Below are positions 32,432 to 45,598 of a stretch of 64,000 bases of DNA, in pieces. Position 1 is the first letter of the stretch, and each line of letters begins with the position of its first letter. The notes below the pieces were generated by a model, which did no database searches, was not told where the DNA came from, and saw nothing but the letters and a program-made list of their open reading frames with translations. Made by a program: the position numbers and the translations under genes. Source of the stretch: Rhodeus uyekii (lineage: Eukaryota > Chordata > Actinopteri > Cypriniformes > Acheilognathidae); assembly GCA_037043235.1 (NCBI GenBank), contig JAWRVZ010000087.1, positions 193,501 through 257,500 on the forward strand. Direction: 5' to 3'.

Positions 32432-34374
32432 GATCTGACATGACCAGTCAAGAATGAAGTAAATGCCCATGAAAAATAATCATAAATTTCATCTCCAGCT
32501 CCTATCTCATGGAATATGCCTAATTGTAGAGATAGCTCTCTTCATCCGAGGCATATTGTACTGTTTTTGACAGTTAACGCGTGTCATTTGAGGATATATT
32601 TGATCTCTGCAAGACTGCACTCTTGTCAGTTGTCAAAATGTTGGTGTTTTGCATATGGAATATGCCCCAGTGCATAATGAGACACTGGTTCATTGGTGAG
32701 GTCAGGGAAATATCATATGATGCATTCCTGTGCTTTTCAATGCATTTCAGAACTGACCATAGTTTAAAGACGTTTTTCTTCAACTATATCCAGTGGTTGA
32801 ATTTAATAAAACTAAGTTATTTCAAACTTCTTCTCTCTTTTTTTTTTATATATATATGAAGGTCATATGAAAACAGTTTTTCCCATGCCTTGTTTTTGCC
32901 AACTATTCAGAAAGACCTTTATGTTCACCAAGGCTTCACTTATGTATTAATCAATAAATACAGTATGTATATGTATATATATGTATACTGTTTCACATAA
33001 CTGTTCTATTAAATCTTGTGTTTTGTAGCTCAATTTTCAGCTCAATTTTTCCAGTCTTCAGTGACATGATCTTTCAGAAATCATTAGAATATGAGGATTT
33101 AATGCTCAAGAAACATTTCTAATTGAAATAAACAGAACAGCGCAATACTTTCCTTAATAATGACATCAAAAGAATTGCCTTTTGAAATAGAAATACTTTC
33201 TATCATTATAAATAAATTGTCTTTACTGACACTTTTGATCAATTTAATGCATTCTTGCAGAATAGAAGCATTATTTTCTTTCAAAATATATTGTTTTAGA
33301 ATTAAATATATACATTGTTTTGCCCTTAGCCAAGCCAAGACATAAATCCATCATAAAAAAATGAATAAAAATGAATTATTCCAGTTAAGAAACAATGATA
33401 ATACAAAAAAGAAGTGAAACAATCATCATTCAGTATTCATTTTGTGAAAACGATTTACAAAATTTCCCCCCTCAAATTACAAATCTCCCTCAGTGGTAAT
33501 GTCATTTTCATCACAACCAACAATTTTGCCCCTAATCATTTTTTTATTATTTAGTGAACATGGTTACCATGGAGACAAGTTTCAGTGAACAGCATGCTTG
33601 AGATGAAACATAAGACCTGTCATATGTGAACAGAATGTAGAACTTTTTTAGTCCAAATTATATATATTTTCTATATATATTCTAAACGTCCACAGGTTGA
33701 AGACAGACCATAGTCAACAAACCAATACTAATCTACCGATTACTCTCAGTTCTTCCTCATGATAAGCGGCTGAAATCAAATCTGCTGTACACAATGTTGA
33801 TGTGGTATTTGGAACAAACTCTCGCATTTCAAAGGCTCTTGGCTTTGGTGTAACATGAATCAGGGGCCAAATCCCGAGTGGCTGCAGTAAAGGACCTCTA
33901 AAATATAAAACTAAGCCATAGCCGGTGAAGAGTGTCCTCATATTTCATCAATTTTAGATTTATAAAGTCGAAAATTGACGTCCCCCCTGGCACCCGGCAG
34001 TCTCAGAGCAAGTCTGTGGGCTGTGTGGAGTTTCATCATCCTGACAGAACCTGACACCTCGGGTGTGCACTAGACCACTAGTCTCTTTGCTTCCTCCCTG
34101 GGTGAGCAATTACATGTGAATACTAGCCCTAGTGTCATTTCTTATGGCTTTCATATCCTTCCTCTCATCACAAGGAAAGGCCAGAGTCATCGACTGCAGA
34201 CCTTCTTAATTAACTGGCTCATTTTCAGGTCTTCAACAAACTGTATTGAATAAACAGCTTCTAAACATCATAATTTTCGTTCCTAGTTCTATTTTATGTT
34301 AAAAAATTATTAGTTTTAGTATGTTTATGATTGTCAAATAATCCATTTATAATCAAAAACCTTTTACAGTGGAA
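32432..34374. other. Non-coding DNA
   Basis: About 1.9 kb of AT-rich sequence, with a short TA/TG repeat near 32960-32990 and another at 33660-33685. The stretch at 33700-34250 is less AT-rich. No gene seen. Confidence 0.45.
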
Positions 34375-34376
34375 CC

Positions 34377-35237
34377 CACTTTTCTCGAGCTCGGTTATCT
34401 CGCCAATCCTATTATGTTGACGTTTTTGAAGTGGAACCGCCGAACTCTCTATTTTTCTTAGCATTTTCTTATTGGTTATGTCGACTCTTTTATGTCGCTG
34501 AACCCTGATATCTCGAGCACAAAACAGGGACAAAGTCGCCACTTAACATCAGTTCTCTCGATCCCCGTGACTCATGATCGTACCGAGTTCGCCGTTGCAC
34601 GTGCATCAGTCTGGATAGTCTCTCACTTCAATAACGCTTCGCTCATTCTTGCGCCGCAGTACCGTGCAGCCGTAGAAGAACTCGCGCAAAAATCAAACTT
34701 TAAAGATGCTATCTTGGAAGAGGAGGCGCAGGAGTTCACCTTCACTGTCCAGGAATTCCCAGATTACATTGACATCGATAAAGACGTTGTTACTTACAGA
34801 AGCTTAGAAGCATTTGTTTTCATGCAGAAAGGTAAAAAGCAACAAAGCATTTTAGACTTTGTAAAGAAACTATAGTAACCGCATGTGCAATACTTTCAGA
34901 ACTGTGTCAGAGTGTGTTATGAGCGAATGTGTTTATGTGTGTTGTGATTTTTTACGCGGTGAGCGATCATTGTGTTTGCAATGTTGGAGAATATAATTAA
35001 AGGTTTGTATCGAGAATCGATGGTGTTTTTTTATTGTATACTGGTAAATCTCTGCTGTTAGTTGGTGCACATATGCCTTTTGTTGTTAGCAAACATATAC
35101 AGTGTATGTAAATATTTATGGCATGCCGATTGCTTCATCAAACAAATCGCCATATTGGATGTTGGTTTTCTCGATCCTCGGTTATCTCAACGCTTTTTTG
35201 CAACCCCCAAGACCGTCGACATGATCGGGTTCCACTG
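34377..35237 (+). mobile_element. Pogo/Tigger-like element
   Basis: Ends CAGTGGAACCC...GGGTTCCACTG flanked by TA (34375-34376 and 35238-35239), 861 bp. CTCGGTTATCTCG occurs near the left end and TCCTCGGTTATCTC near the right. It is too short for a full transposase and retains only a 127-codon frame. The element at 28713-29304 is a shorter member of the same family. Confidence 0.82.
34492..34875 (+). pseudogene. Possible C-terminal remnant of a pogo-type transposase
   Basis: A 127-codon frame inside the pogo-like element. The first part translates the sub-terminal repeat and is unlikely to be real protein. From about residue 55 it reads as a plausible protein, with an acidic segment (EEEAQEFTF, then DYIDIDKDVVTY) and a C-terminus KKQQSILDFVKKL like the tails of some Tigger-type transposases. 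The DDE catalytic domain is absent, so it cannot transpose. This fits an internal deletion joining the 5' end to the last part of the gene. The identification is by position and tail only. Confidence 0.4.
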
Positions 35238-35239
35238 TA

Positions 35240-37680
35240 TAATCAAAATGTATTTATATTTCCTCTTAAGTCACAAAGCTGGCATATTCATGTTTTAATG
35301 TACATTAACAGAGTTCAAAAGGTACTTCTTAACAGGAATGACCCAACAGAAGATCAGAAAGCCTCCAAACTCTGGCCTCTTCTCTTGCAGCTCTTCATCT
35401 TCATTGGCTCATCGGGGTGAGTAAGTTGAGGGTGACTTTTTTTATCTGCTTAGTGTTTTGTGATTGAACTGAGAAATTGGACTTTGGGCATGTGCGATAA
35501 CATCAGATAATGTGAAAATGGGTTGGTGGGGTTCTTATCATGGGAGATTATCCGTTGAAAAGAGCCAAATTCGCTGATGATGCAGACGGTCGCTACAGCC
35601 ATGGAATGATGTAAAGGAGCTCAAATTGCGCTGGCAGTCAAACACACACTGCAGTAAAAAGGGAGCATGAATGGCATAATATAGTGTAATATAATATAAT
35701 AATTAAAATCAATTTTAAAAGCAACTGACTTCAAGACTAGCATAAAATTAGCAATAATTAATTAACTCATCAACTGCTTCTGGTCATATTATTCATGTTC
35801 AAGGCTCATTGATGCATGCTTTTATTTTATCATTCTATTTTTCTATTATTTCCATTTATATATTTATTTATTTAATTGGATTTTTTGTTGTATTTTATTT
35901 CATTAGAAGGTTTTTAAGGGATCTTTTATTTTATTTTACTTTTTTATATATTTTTTACTGTTTTATTAAATTTATTTGAAGTTGTCATTTAATTATATTT
36001 AATTTTATTAAAAAGGATTTTACTGTTTTTTTTATTGTTTTATTACATTGATTTGAAGTCGTCATTTAATTTAATTTTAATTTTACTGTTTTTTTTTTTT
36101 ATTGTTTTGGCTCCAGAATGCCTCGAATCTTACATAAAACAAGCAATTTGGAGAATTTATATATTTTATGTAAAAAACAAAAAGTAATTTGGAAATACTT
36201 TCCACTGCATCTTTACATTCCGAAAGTTAAATGTATTATGAATGCCATGGTACATGCTTTGGGCATTAAACTTCATTTCTCCCCAGAGCAAGTTGTAATT
36301 TCACTCCATTTTCATTTACCATAGGCTGTAAGAGCAAAGTCAGAAATACGGTCTTTGAGCATAAATCCAAGAAACCAAGAGCTGAGCCACAACCTCATTT
36401 AAAACCCTGAGATTTTGCATTTGGCAAGCCCTAAATGTCACCTTCTTTATCTTCTGCATCTTATTTTGTGTGTGGGCAGCAACCCGCTTGCTCAGACAGC
36501 TGGAATCCATAAACCCCAGAAAATTCTGATCGCTCTCACTGTTGTATTCCTCTTTGCCAAGCAAACTAAGTAGAGTGGAAGCTTTAAAAGCATTCTTTGG
36601 TGGTCAGATGTGACCAAAACCAAATATAACAGCCATTAATATGCCATGCTAGGCCGCAGATGGAAATGTTAGCCGATTTATCCTCATGCTTAAGTGCACT
36701 CTGGACTGTTTGAAAAACCTCAATCTATTTCCAGGGCTCTTTAAGCCCTGGCCACTCAATTGATTGGTCAGGAGAGAAAGCTGATTGACTTGTCTGAAAC
36801 ATGTTTACTTGATGTGCTCTCAGAGGGGGGTTTTAAAATGCACTGAAAAGATCATAAAAATCCACCTGGCCCACATAGGGCTCACACAGACTGGATTAAG
36901 GACAAAGCAAGGGTATATATTGGTGCGATGAAAAATGGAGCTAAACCTTAATTTTTCACAGTTTAGTTTGGGTAAAATTCTTTTAGCAATGGAATGTTTC
37001 ATTATGTTGGGATTATAAATCAAATAAGTTTCTCCAACAGTGACGGTTGTGATTCTGTTTTGTAAACACAACAGTTGCCGTAAATGCACATAAAAATGTT
37101 TGCTGTGACGCACTTTAAAATAGATAAAAGCCTAACCGTTTTGAAGATATGAAACTCTATTACTGCTCACAACTGATTCACAAATGACTGAGACTTAGTC
37201 ATTCACAAGCCATTCTGACTGATGTTCTGCTTCTCGAAATTGGAAAGTTATCTGCAGAACAATCAGTAGAAAAGCTGGAAGAAAGCCAGTAATATTTAAA
37301 GTCACATTTCATTCACTCTTGTCTCGTATGCAAGTAGGCTAAACCTGTGTTACTCCACTGCCGTAAGTATCTTATCAATCATGCTCGCTGATTTCAATTC
37401 AGATATTATACATTAGCAGGATTTTGTAGTAATTCAACTCACATGCACTAATTTCTTTTGACACTAATTTCTTTATCATTAGCATTAGCATATCATGGCC
37501 TTAGGTGCAGCAGACTAATTACAGACTAGTAATTGCAACACAAGTTGTCATGTCACATTAACTTTACATTGTTTCGGAAGAGCAGTGAATCAGACGAGCG
37601 CGACTTTTTTCTCTTGAGAAAGTCATTTGTATTTCTCTTTTCAGAAGATTGAGTGGGGCATGTTGTGAATGACTTTATTG
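35240..37680. other. Non-coding DNA
   Basis: About 2.4 kb. 35690-36115 is AT-rich with TTTTATTT runs. 36600-36800 has balanced composition. Short frames are not gene-like. Confidence 0.45.
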
Positions 37681-37699
37681 TCAACCACATGCTTAATAA

Positions 37700-38200
37700 T
37701 AATGAATAATACGTTACATTTATATAGCGCTTTTCCAGAGCTCAAAGCGCTTTACATAGTAGGGGGGAATCTCCTCAACCACCACCAATGTGGAGCACCA
37801 ACCTGGATGATGCGACGGCAGCCATATTGCGCCAGAACGCTCACCACACACCAGCTTATTGATGGAGAGGAGACAGAGCGATGAAGCCAATTAGAGTATG
37901 GGGGGGGGGGGGGGGGGATGGGGTAAGGAGGCCGTGATGGACCAAGGCCAATGGGAAAATTTGGCCAGGATGCCGGGGTTAAACCCCTACTGTTTACGAA
38001 GGACATCCTGGGATTTTTAATGACCACAGAGAGTCATGACCTCGGTTTAACGTCTCATCCGAAAGATGGTGCTTGTTGCAGTACAGTGTCCCCGTCACTA
38101 TACTGGAGCATTAGGACCCACACAGACCGCAGTATAAGCACCCCCTGCTGGCCTCCTAACACCACTTCCACTTGGCTTGCATCTAATATAGAAGATGAGT
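37700..38200 (-). repeat. Fish SINE/LINE-type repeat, likely 5S-derived SINE family body
   Basis: The sequence from TTACATTTATATAGCGC through CAAAGCGCTTTACAT, GATGCGACGGCAGCC, GGACATCCTGGGATTT and CCGTCACTATACTGG matches in style a very common teleost repeat. From memory it forms the body of SINE3-like elements whose head derives from 5S rRNA; that head would lie right of about 38165 and is absent here. A poly-G run of about 17 sits at 37901-37917. Confidence 0.55.
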
Positions 38201-38797
38201 CTTTAAATAGTCAAGGAGCAGATATCTGATAGGATGGATGGATGGAATAATTGGCATAATACAAAGGAGAACACTGATGAGGGTAATTTCAACAGTTTAT
38301 TAAATGTGTTGGGTAGACAACTGGCAAGGTGAGTGAACAGGTGAAACAGTTTTATCTGATATGGTTGTGAATGGAAGATTATATATGATGAGGGGAAGCA
38401 GGCAGACGAAGCTGGTTCACAAGAGTAGGGATGGCTGGCGCGAAACCTGCGTTTCGACACAGTGTCGAGATCCCGAAGCGTAGATGTTTCGAAACACTGA
38501 ACCGAAACTGTGATTCAAAACAACAATGTCACGTGACTTTGGCTAAACGAATCGTCTGCGTGTTTCACAAGTGTTTCGATAGGCGGTGCTTGCCGAGTCT
38601 GCGTTTGATTGACAGGGGCGGGAACAAACCACACAATCGCACATCTGTCTCAACTCACACAAAGTTTAAAAGAGTTAATGCACCTTCACCTCGTGTGTTT
38701 TTGTAGTGACATTTATTGTGCGACTTGGTTAGTTATATTTAGGCTACATTTAAATTAAACATATTTACTGATAGACTACAGACAGTGACAGACAGAC

Positions 38798-38930
<133 letters not shown>

Positions 38931-39077
38931 TAGTGACACATTCATAGGTTTAGTTAGATATTGACAGATAGCACAGCAGTTAGACATATAGAATTTCATA
39001 AATAGATAGATTCAAATATATATATATAGATTAATAGATATAAACTTCCATAAATATATTGATTCATAGATAGATCT

Positions 39078-39078
<1 letters not shown>

Positions 39079-39117
<39 letters not shown>

Positions 39118-39133
39118 AGAGAGAGAGAGAGAA
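39079..39133. repeat. (TA)n followed by (GA)n microsatellite
   Basis: About 36 bases of TA, then about 19 bases of AAGAGAGA type, within the same hAT element. Confidence 0.92.
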
Positions 39134-39337
39134 AACTCGCCACATTAACACAAACACAACATTTTTATTTTTTTTAATGGATTGTTGTCAGTTTCAGACA
39201 TGTGCAATTGACCACTAGATGTCGCCGTGGAGACGGGTGTCGGTATAGAGTTTCGAAGCCTCGAAACAATACGGCACATTTGATTCAAGTGTTTCAGTGT
39301 TTCATGAAGCCTCGCTTTGCCCATCACTACACAAGAG

Positions 39338-39780
39338 TCTCTGGGTTGACAGGTTAGAGTAGCCAGGAGACAAGTCAGATGAGAGTTCATGCATGAATGC
39401 TAAGAGCAGAAACTGTGTGACTGTTTAGTGACTGCTTATGAAGGGTGAGTGCTGAGCGGCTACAGGTGTAGGTGATGAGTGCTCTGGTGACTGGGAACGA
39501 GTGGGTGGAGTTTACAGGTCCTGATGCTGAGGGTGTGCATCATATAGATATATATGCATGTATATATATGATATGTTTTTGATTTTAGTTATATATATAT
39601 TTTGTATACAGTACTGTGTGAAGGTTTTAGGCATGTTAGTACTTTTAAAAAAGGGTTTTAAGGCAGTTATTATTTTATAAAAAAACTGAGATAAGAAAAC
39701 TAAGAAATATAAGAAAAATACCTGTAAAGTAACAATACAGTACAGTAAAGTGCAGTACAGTGAAAGATTTTAGGTACTTG
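39338..39780. other. Non-coding DNA
   Basis: AT-rich with short TA runs near 39550-39600. No gene. Confidence 0.5.
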
Positions 39781-39789
39781 TATAAAAAG

Positions 39790-40550
39790 CTGATTGAGTT
39801 AGTTCCCTTGTCCGCTACTGTTTAAGCATATAGTTTTGACTCTTAATCTCCTGCGTATTCTTCTTTGTGATTAAAAGATTATTTTCTTATCTATTTTCTC
39901 AGTTATTTGACTGCGTTTGACTACACAAGACAGAAAATCAGACCTAAAAAAAATAATACTTTCCCTGGTTCCACCTTGAATGTTCGTCACCACGGCTCCA
40001 TTGGTCTACAATGCCATCAAAGCTGTGTGGGCTCTTCGGCAGCTCCATCTATCGGTCGTCCCAGGGTGTCTCGGCAAAGCTTCCATCATGGCTCCTCCCT
40101 ACCTCAATTCTGGCTGGTGTACCATCTGATTACCATCCAGATCCTCCTGTTGCTGGCTCCCCCCAGGCTCTTCCCATCCTCCACTCACCCTTGCACTTTT
40201 TTGTTTGGCCAAGACTTTTACTATGTCTTCTGTTCCACCTTTCCCTCTAGAGCCCCCCCAATCCCTCTTTTTTATTGTTTACCATGAAGACACACCTTTC
40301 CAGGGGGAGGGTTATGTCAGGATTAAGACGTTACTCCATGTTTCCCTGTGTGTCGTTTTTTTTCCTTTAATTGATTCATCTTGCACACCTGTTGCTCATT
40401 TACTCAGTTCCCTTTGTTTGCTCTGTGTTTATAAGACCTCAGTTTGAGATAGTTCCTTTGTCCAGTATTGTGTTAACTGTGTAATTTTGAAATATGTACT
40501 CCTGCGTATTCTCCTGTATGACTAAAAAGCTGTTATTTGTATATTGTCAC
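39790..40550 (+). mobile_element. Internally deleted LTR retrotransposon
   Basis: The segment 39795-39905 (AGTTAGTTCCCTTGTCC, CTCCTGCGTATTCT) matches 40445-40545 (AGATAGTTCCTTTGTCC, CTCCTGCGTATTCTC), so the right part of a 5' LTR and a 3' LTR are both present. Between them are about 400 bases without pol. A purine-rich tract CAGGGGGAGGG ends a few bases before the 3' LTR, which begins TGTCAGG at 40315. The left part of the 5' LTR is missing or decayed. It cannot move on its own. Confidence 0.65.
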
Positions 40551-43199
40551 ACTCTGCAGGGCAGCTTCGGATGTCAAATGTTGACCTTTTCTTGCAAGAA
40601 ATTAAACCTAAAATTAAACCTTTCAAAAGACAATCGGGATATTTGTCTCTTATTCAGAACTGATAAAAGATTTTGCCACCTCAAACTGTTAGACATTGTT
40701 ATTGCTTACATTACATTATCGCAAACACTGATTGTTTCAGTAATTTCTTAACCTAATAAACTTTAGTTTTAAAATCATTTTACATAATTTGTACATAATT
40801 TAATTTATATTCACATGACATCACAACTTGTACATCTGTGGCCCCAACTTTTTAAAACAAAATAATGTGATTATTGCTATAAGCAATGCCTACAGTTTAA
40901 AGCCCCACATTGAAATACAAAACAGCTTCATAGCCTTATGTGCTAAATTAATGCTTTACAGTAAATGAAAATGACACTGAAAATGACACCTTGTGGGAGA
41001 TAAATGGCGTGCACATTACACATCGGGCTTTGTTGCTGGACTATTTATGGGCAAAGCTTCTGACACTGGTAGGTTATGACAGCGAGAGCACAGTAACCAA
41101 GGAAACAAGGAAACAGGCCTTCCTTAGCTCAGGTTGCACAAGTGAGGATCGATAAATCACCGTGGCCAGGACAGAGGCTTAAGTCAGGAGAAAGGAGAAT
41201 AAAGTGCTTTTGTTGGCTTTTCCAGTTTGGCGAGCTCAAGATAATCTGCTATTCTTGTGAATTTTCACTTTTAGGGTAGGACTGGATAGTTCTGGGCCAC
41301 CGAAGTCTGCAAACAGTCATGTTCTTTGTTTTATTTTTTTTCGAGATCAAGCCAGCTAGCCACTGTCTGAATCAATATTTATTCAATCCACACTGTGAGC
41401 GCATGGTGCGCAATGATATGGAAAATGTAAAAAAGATTACAATAGGCAAATTCAATCCAAGCTATTGTGACAATCTTGGGATGTGGAAACCCTTTCAGTA
41501 TTCTGAGATTGTCTTAGTAAAGCCAGAGCTCTTGCAGTGTGCAATTGCTTTTATCACTTTCCTTTGGGTTTTTTGACCTCGGTAAGAACAAAAGGCTAAG
41601 AGTGGCCAAAATGGCCTTGAACTGTCCAACATCTGTGGTATGCAGCTTAACGACATGTGCTCTGTGAAGGAATGTATGTGAACCTTAACTTGATATTGCA
41701 AAGTGGCACTTTAGCTTTCAGTATCAAATGTGTATAGGCATGAGCCTTTTAAAAGAATTGTGTTTTTTTTTCTCTCTTCTGGATGTGATGGTACACAGAG
41801 TGTTTTCCACACAAATGTGTGATTAATGAAAAAAAATATCCTTGCTATTGCTATTTTTTATTAAAGGATATTTGGGGCTTAAGTATTAAAACCTTTCTAT
41901 GGAAGTGCTGCTATAATACCTGTGCCATTTACATAACACCCTCTTTTTTTAAAGCGGTGTAAATGTCAACATCATAGAGGACTGAAGTCTGTCATGAAAA
42001 ACATGAAATACTTTTATACAGAAAGCCAATTAATTGTTATTCCTTTGCTTATTTTTTCTTACTGGATTGACCAGAGAACAGGCTTTTGTTTTTAAGAGCT
42101 CTATGTAAATGATAACAAACAAGTTTACTTGAGTCTTGAAGTTTATATAGCTGCTATAGAGATTTTTTTTATCACATTATTATTATTACTATGTAATTGC
42201 ACTGAATTGTCTTGTTAAAATCACATTCTATTTTTATGTTTGATTCTACACAGATTACTCATCCTTTTTTGAGGGCACTTAAAAAACACTCCACAGCCCA
42301 ATTAATTAATGATAAATTCAAGAATGCCCCTCTATCCTCAGTAAAATGCTGCAGTTTCTGTTCCTTCAGAGAAATTCATGCATCATTCAGATCACTCTGC
42401 CCATTTTTATACCCAACTGTCCTGGTCTCCTTTGTATTGTGGACCTCCCACCACAACGCACATTCCCGGAGTCAATGGGGTATGGAAAACTCATCATTTT
42501 GAGACTTTTCTCAGTTCAGCAGACAGATCGGGGAGGACTATACTACAGGAAGACGCAGTACCCTGTCAACCGCCACCTGTTACAGCCCACATTTCAGACA
42601 CTTCCAGAGCCACAGAGCACAGAAGGTAGGTGTCACCGGGTTGTGAAAACACCTCGCACGCCAGCATCAGAAACACCACATCAGACTCAGAGAAACGGGT
42701 GTGATATAATGAGCAGTCCATATTAATGACCCTGGCACAGTCCTGTATAATCACAGCCTTGAAGAGGTGCAATCTGTGGAGCTTACAGTGAGCAATAAAG
42801 TTCTGTGGGCCCCAGTGATCAACCAATGGATTTACATTCATAGAGATAAATGTAAAGCGACCTTGAGCTTTATTTGCATTGGTTATTAGACCCATCGTAT
42901 ACTCAAATTTTCTGCAAATAGAGTGTCTGTGGATGGTGCGTTTCCAACAGTGCACATGCAAGGTAAATGTAAAACAAAAGAGTCCATTAGGTGACAATAT
43001 GCAACGTTGTCATGAATTGTGCAGCAGTTGAAGAAGAGTGTTTAAATAGCAATATAAAACAGTAAAAAAGCTGCATATCCATCTCCATTGTTTTTGTTTT
43101 GTTTGTTGTTCGAAATATTGACTGATCCACTACTTTTCTTCTTCTACCCTTCCTGTAAATGACATGGCTCATTGCTGCCCTTTGACATCTGGTAGGGTA
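40551..43199. other. Non-coding DNA
   Basis: About 2.6 kb of mostly AT-rich unique sequence. 41040-41300 is more balanced. A 126-codon frame at 42346 and a 143-codon minus frame at 42566 show no domain that I recognise. Confidence 0.4.
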
Positions 43200-44140
43200 A
43201 AAAAAAGCCATACCCATTTAAAAGCTGTGGTAGCTGTGGTCTGTCTTGGCAGGAGCCAAGGTGAGGATAGGAGGAGTGGTCAGGTGGTGGTCCAAAGCAC
43301 AGCCAGGACCATGGCCCATGGTGGAAACGACCGGTGCTGACTCGGCTTGCCGGCACCCAGAGGACAACAAATGAAGATGAAGCCATAGGAAGTGGTGCCC
43401 AGGGCAGAGACGGAGACTGCTGCCAAGGCAGAGCCACAGCAACGAGTATCCGAGGTGGAGCAAGAGTGCCTGAGGACTGAGGCAGATCTGGTGCGACTGG
43501 GGACAAAGGTGTAACTGAAGGGAACCAGCAGAGGCAGGGTTGATGGAATTGTTGAATAATGCAGTGGAGGTGGGAGAGGGAGACTGGGCTCCATCTACAT
43601 CACAATACAAGATAAGGAAACAGGAATTATGCTGAACAGAACCAGCATCAATGATGAAGGTTCAGAAAGTACAGGACAGGGTGGGAAGCATTACCTCCAT
43701 TTTCCAGTGGATCAAGCACTTGTCAGTGTCCAGCTCGACCAATGTACTCTTTGCCAGCTCACACACCTGGTAAGATTACTTTGGGGATCAGGCTCTGGGG
43801 CAAATGTGGCTGCAGGATCAGGCTCCTTAGTGGGCATTGGCTATAACTCAGGGTCAATGGCGGGCATAAGTTTGCAGTGAGCTCTTTCTTATTATCCATG
43901 TGTTGTGTGGTAGGTGGCTGGCTGGGCTCAGGGCTTGGCTTTGTGGTGGGCTTTAGGTTTGCAGTTGCTGTACCAGATGTTATCAGTTCAGGGTAGGCAC
44001 ACTGCAGACACCAGAGAACTGCTTCTCTTCATATTTCCTCCTTCAAATATGGTAAGTCACGAGACTAGTGGAAATTTGCCCCAGTCCAGAAAGAGTCTGT
44101 TCGTTCTATGATCTGGCAGTATTAAAGTGAAATTCAAAAA
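43200..44140. other. G/A-rich region, possible retroelement remnant
   Basis: A compositionally distinct, purine-rich stretch with recurring GGATCAGGCTC and GGCAGAG words. Three overlapping minus-strand frames of 104-130 codons are Pro/Ser/Leu-rich, resembling the proline-rich tails of fish LTR elements, but I see no diagnostic motif. I treat it as non-coding. Confidence 0.3.
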
Positions 44141-44485
44141 AAATGGAAGCCCAGCATGGACGAGGGCAATAAATGGTTTGGCTTTAGCCATATCTGGTAT
44201 TCTGCCATGTGGTTTGAGTCCAAAGACAAAGAACCAGGTATAAATAACGACTTAAAACAATGTGTCATGCACAAACATTACAAGACATTGAATGAAAGGA
44301 AATAAGGAACTTAAATACAGATGTTGATTAACTAAATAATGTACAGATGTGATGAATATGTTATTATGAATATACATGATTTTGGATTAGGGGCTGGAAA
44401 AGGAGAACAAAGGAACACAGGAAAATAGGTGACTAAACAGACTGATATAGTTTATAGTTTGTAGTTTTTTGTGCTACTACATATG

Positions 44486-44636
44486 TGTCACGGCACTGCT
44501 CATCTGGGACTCTTATTTTGTCTTTTGGAAGTCACATGTTCTTTTGTTCTAGTTCTTTCCATCTCTCAACAGTTGCATTCATTTAAAGTTCCTTTGGATC
44601 CGTATCTTCATCTTTGTCCTTTGCCTACCCGTGACA
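44486..44636 (+). mobile_element. Deleted LTR relic (family 2)
   Basis: Starts TGTCACGGC and ends CCCGTGACA, like the LTR at 15201-15489, and shares GGGACTCTTATTTTGTC, but is only 151 bp. Part of it, from GAAAGTCACATG to CATTTAAAGTT, is duplicated at 44738-44803, suggesting a local rearrangement. Confidence 0.6.
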
Positions 44637-45178
44637 ATGTACACATAGACTAGCTCAGATAATTCTTTAAAACACACAATTGCTTTACTGTAAGTGTTGA
44701 ATGAAATGCTTAGGTTAAAGGTTGTAGACACAGTGTCTTTTGAAAGTCACATGTTCTTTTGTTCTAGTTCTTTCCATCTCTCAACAGTTGCATTCATTTA
44801 AAGTTAGATAGATGTCACATAGATGACACCATTTGCTCTTCAGATAAAGAGCCAAATGTATATCTAAATGCACCACCCAAAATGTCCCCATGGCTTCTCA
44901 CGCATAGAAGAATAAAGCTAATCCCATGATGACCGCATTAACACCCCCGCACACATGCACACACACACACACACACACCAAACTGTTGCAAGGAATGCAA
45001 AATCTCCATTCTTGTATGACTACATATTGTCCAAGTCACTTACAAATCTTAGATCTGCATAGGTTACTTGCATTGGAAAATTGCAAAACAAAGATATTGA
45101 TTATTATTCATCTACTGTATAATTGTGATTAAATATCATTGTTGTTGTTATCATTATTAAATGATTTATTGATGCATA
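44637..45178. other. Non-coding DNA with a short CA repeat
   Basis: Contains the duplicated LTR piece at 44738-44803 and a short (CA)n run at about 44949-44979. No gene. Confidence 0.5.
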
Positions 45179-45370
45179 CCAACTCTCAGTGCCGGCCCGA
45201 AGGGTTGTGGGGCCCTAGGCGAGATAAAAAAATTGAGCCCACTGGTGTAAAAACAGCGAGAAGAGAGCACAAAAAATACAATTTCAATGTTTAAGTGTAT
45301 ACATTGTTATAAAACTCTCCTGTAACAAACTCAACATTTAATCAGATTTAAATAAGATTGCAAGTGTGAT

Positions 45371-45451
45371 TCGGACATGGCTGAGAGGTTAAGGCAATGA
45401 ACTATGGATCCACTGGGGTTTCTCCGCGCAGCTTCTAATACTGCCGACGAC
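45371..45451 (+). pseudogene. Serine-tRNA-like relic
   Basis: The order ATGGCTGAGAGGTTAAGGC, ATGAACT, ATCCACTGGGGTTTCTCCGC and a degraded B box (GCTTCTAATAC), then CTGCCGACGAC, closely follows a eukaryotic class II tRNA-Ser with its long variable arm. The anticodon position reads ATG rather than a serine anticodon, the B box has lost the invariant TTCGA, and the acceptor stem does not pair. It is a tRNA pseudogene or the head of a tRNA-Ser-derived SINE, not a working tRNA. Confidence 0.7.
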
Positions 45452-45479
45452 AACAATTTTGCATTTTAATGGGGTGTTT

Positions 45480-45598
45480 TTGGAGGGCTTGGAACGGATT
45501 AGACATTTTACATGTAAAATGTGTTCCAAGAAACGAAAAACTCATTATACGAAGTCCGCCTCGGAACGGATTAATTTCGTATCTCGAGGTAACACTGT
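45480..45598 (-). mobile_element. End of a pogo/Tigger-like MITE
   Basis: Ends ATCTCGAGGTAACACTG then TA. Reverse complemented, this reads CAGTGTTACCTCGAGATACG, the typical start of this class; compare the element at 58000. The inner boundary is uncertain. Confidence 0.5.

Noticed and set aside
35384..35425. Possible micro-exon between TTCTCTTGCAG and GTGAGTAAG
   Set aside because: Acceptor-like and donor-like words only 26 bases apart, with no neighbouring coding sequence; likely chance.
38180..38260. 5S rRNA-like head expected beside the SINE body at 37700-38200
   Set aside because: I could not find the 5S-like sequence; the match stops before it, so no rRNA feature is called.
42346..42997. 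Frames of 126 (plus) and 143 (minus) codons
   Set aside because: They overlap on opposite strands, show no domain and have no supporting splice or promoter context.
43144..43610. Overlapping Pro/Ser-rich frames of 104-130 codons
   Set aside because: Three frames overlap, none with a recognisable motif. Purine-rich composition on the plus strand removes minus-strand stops.
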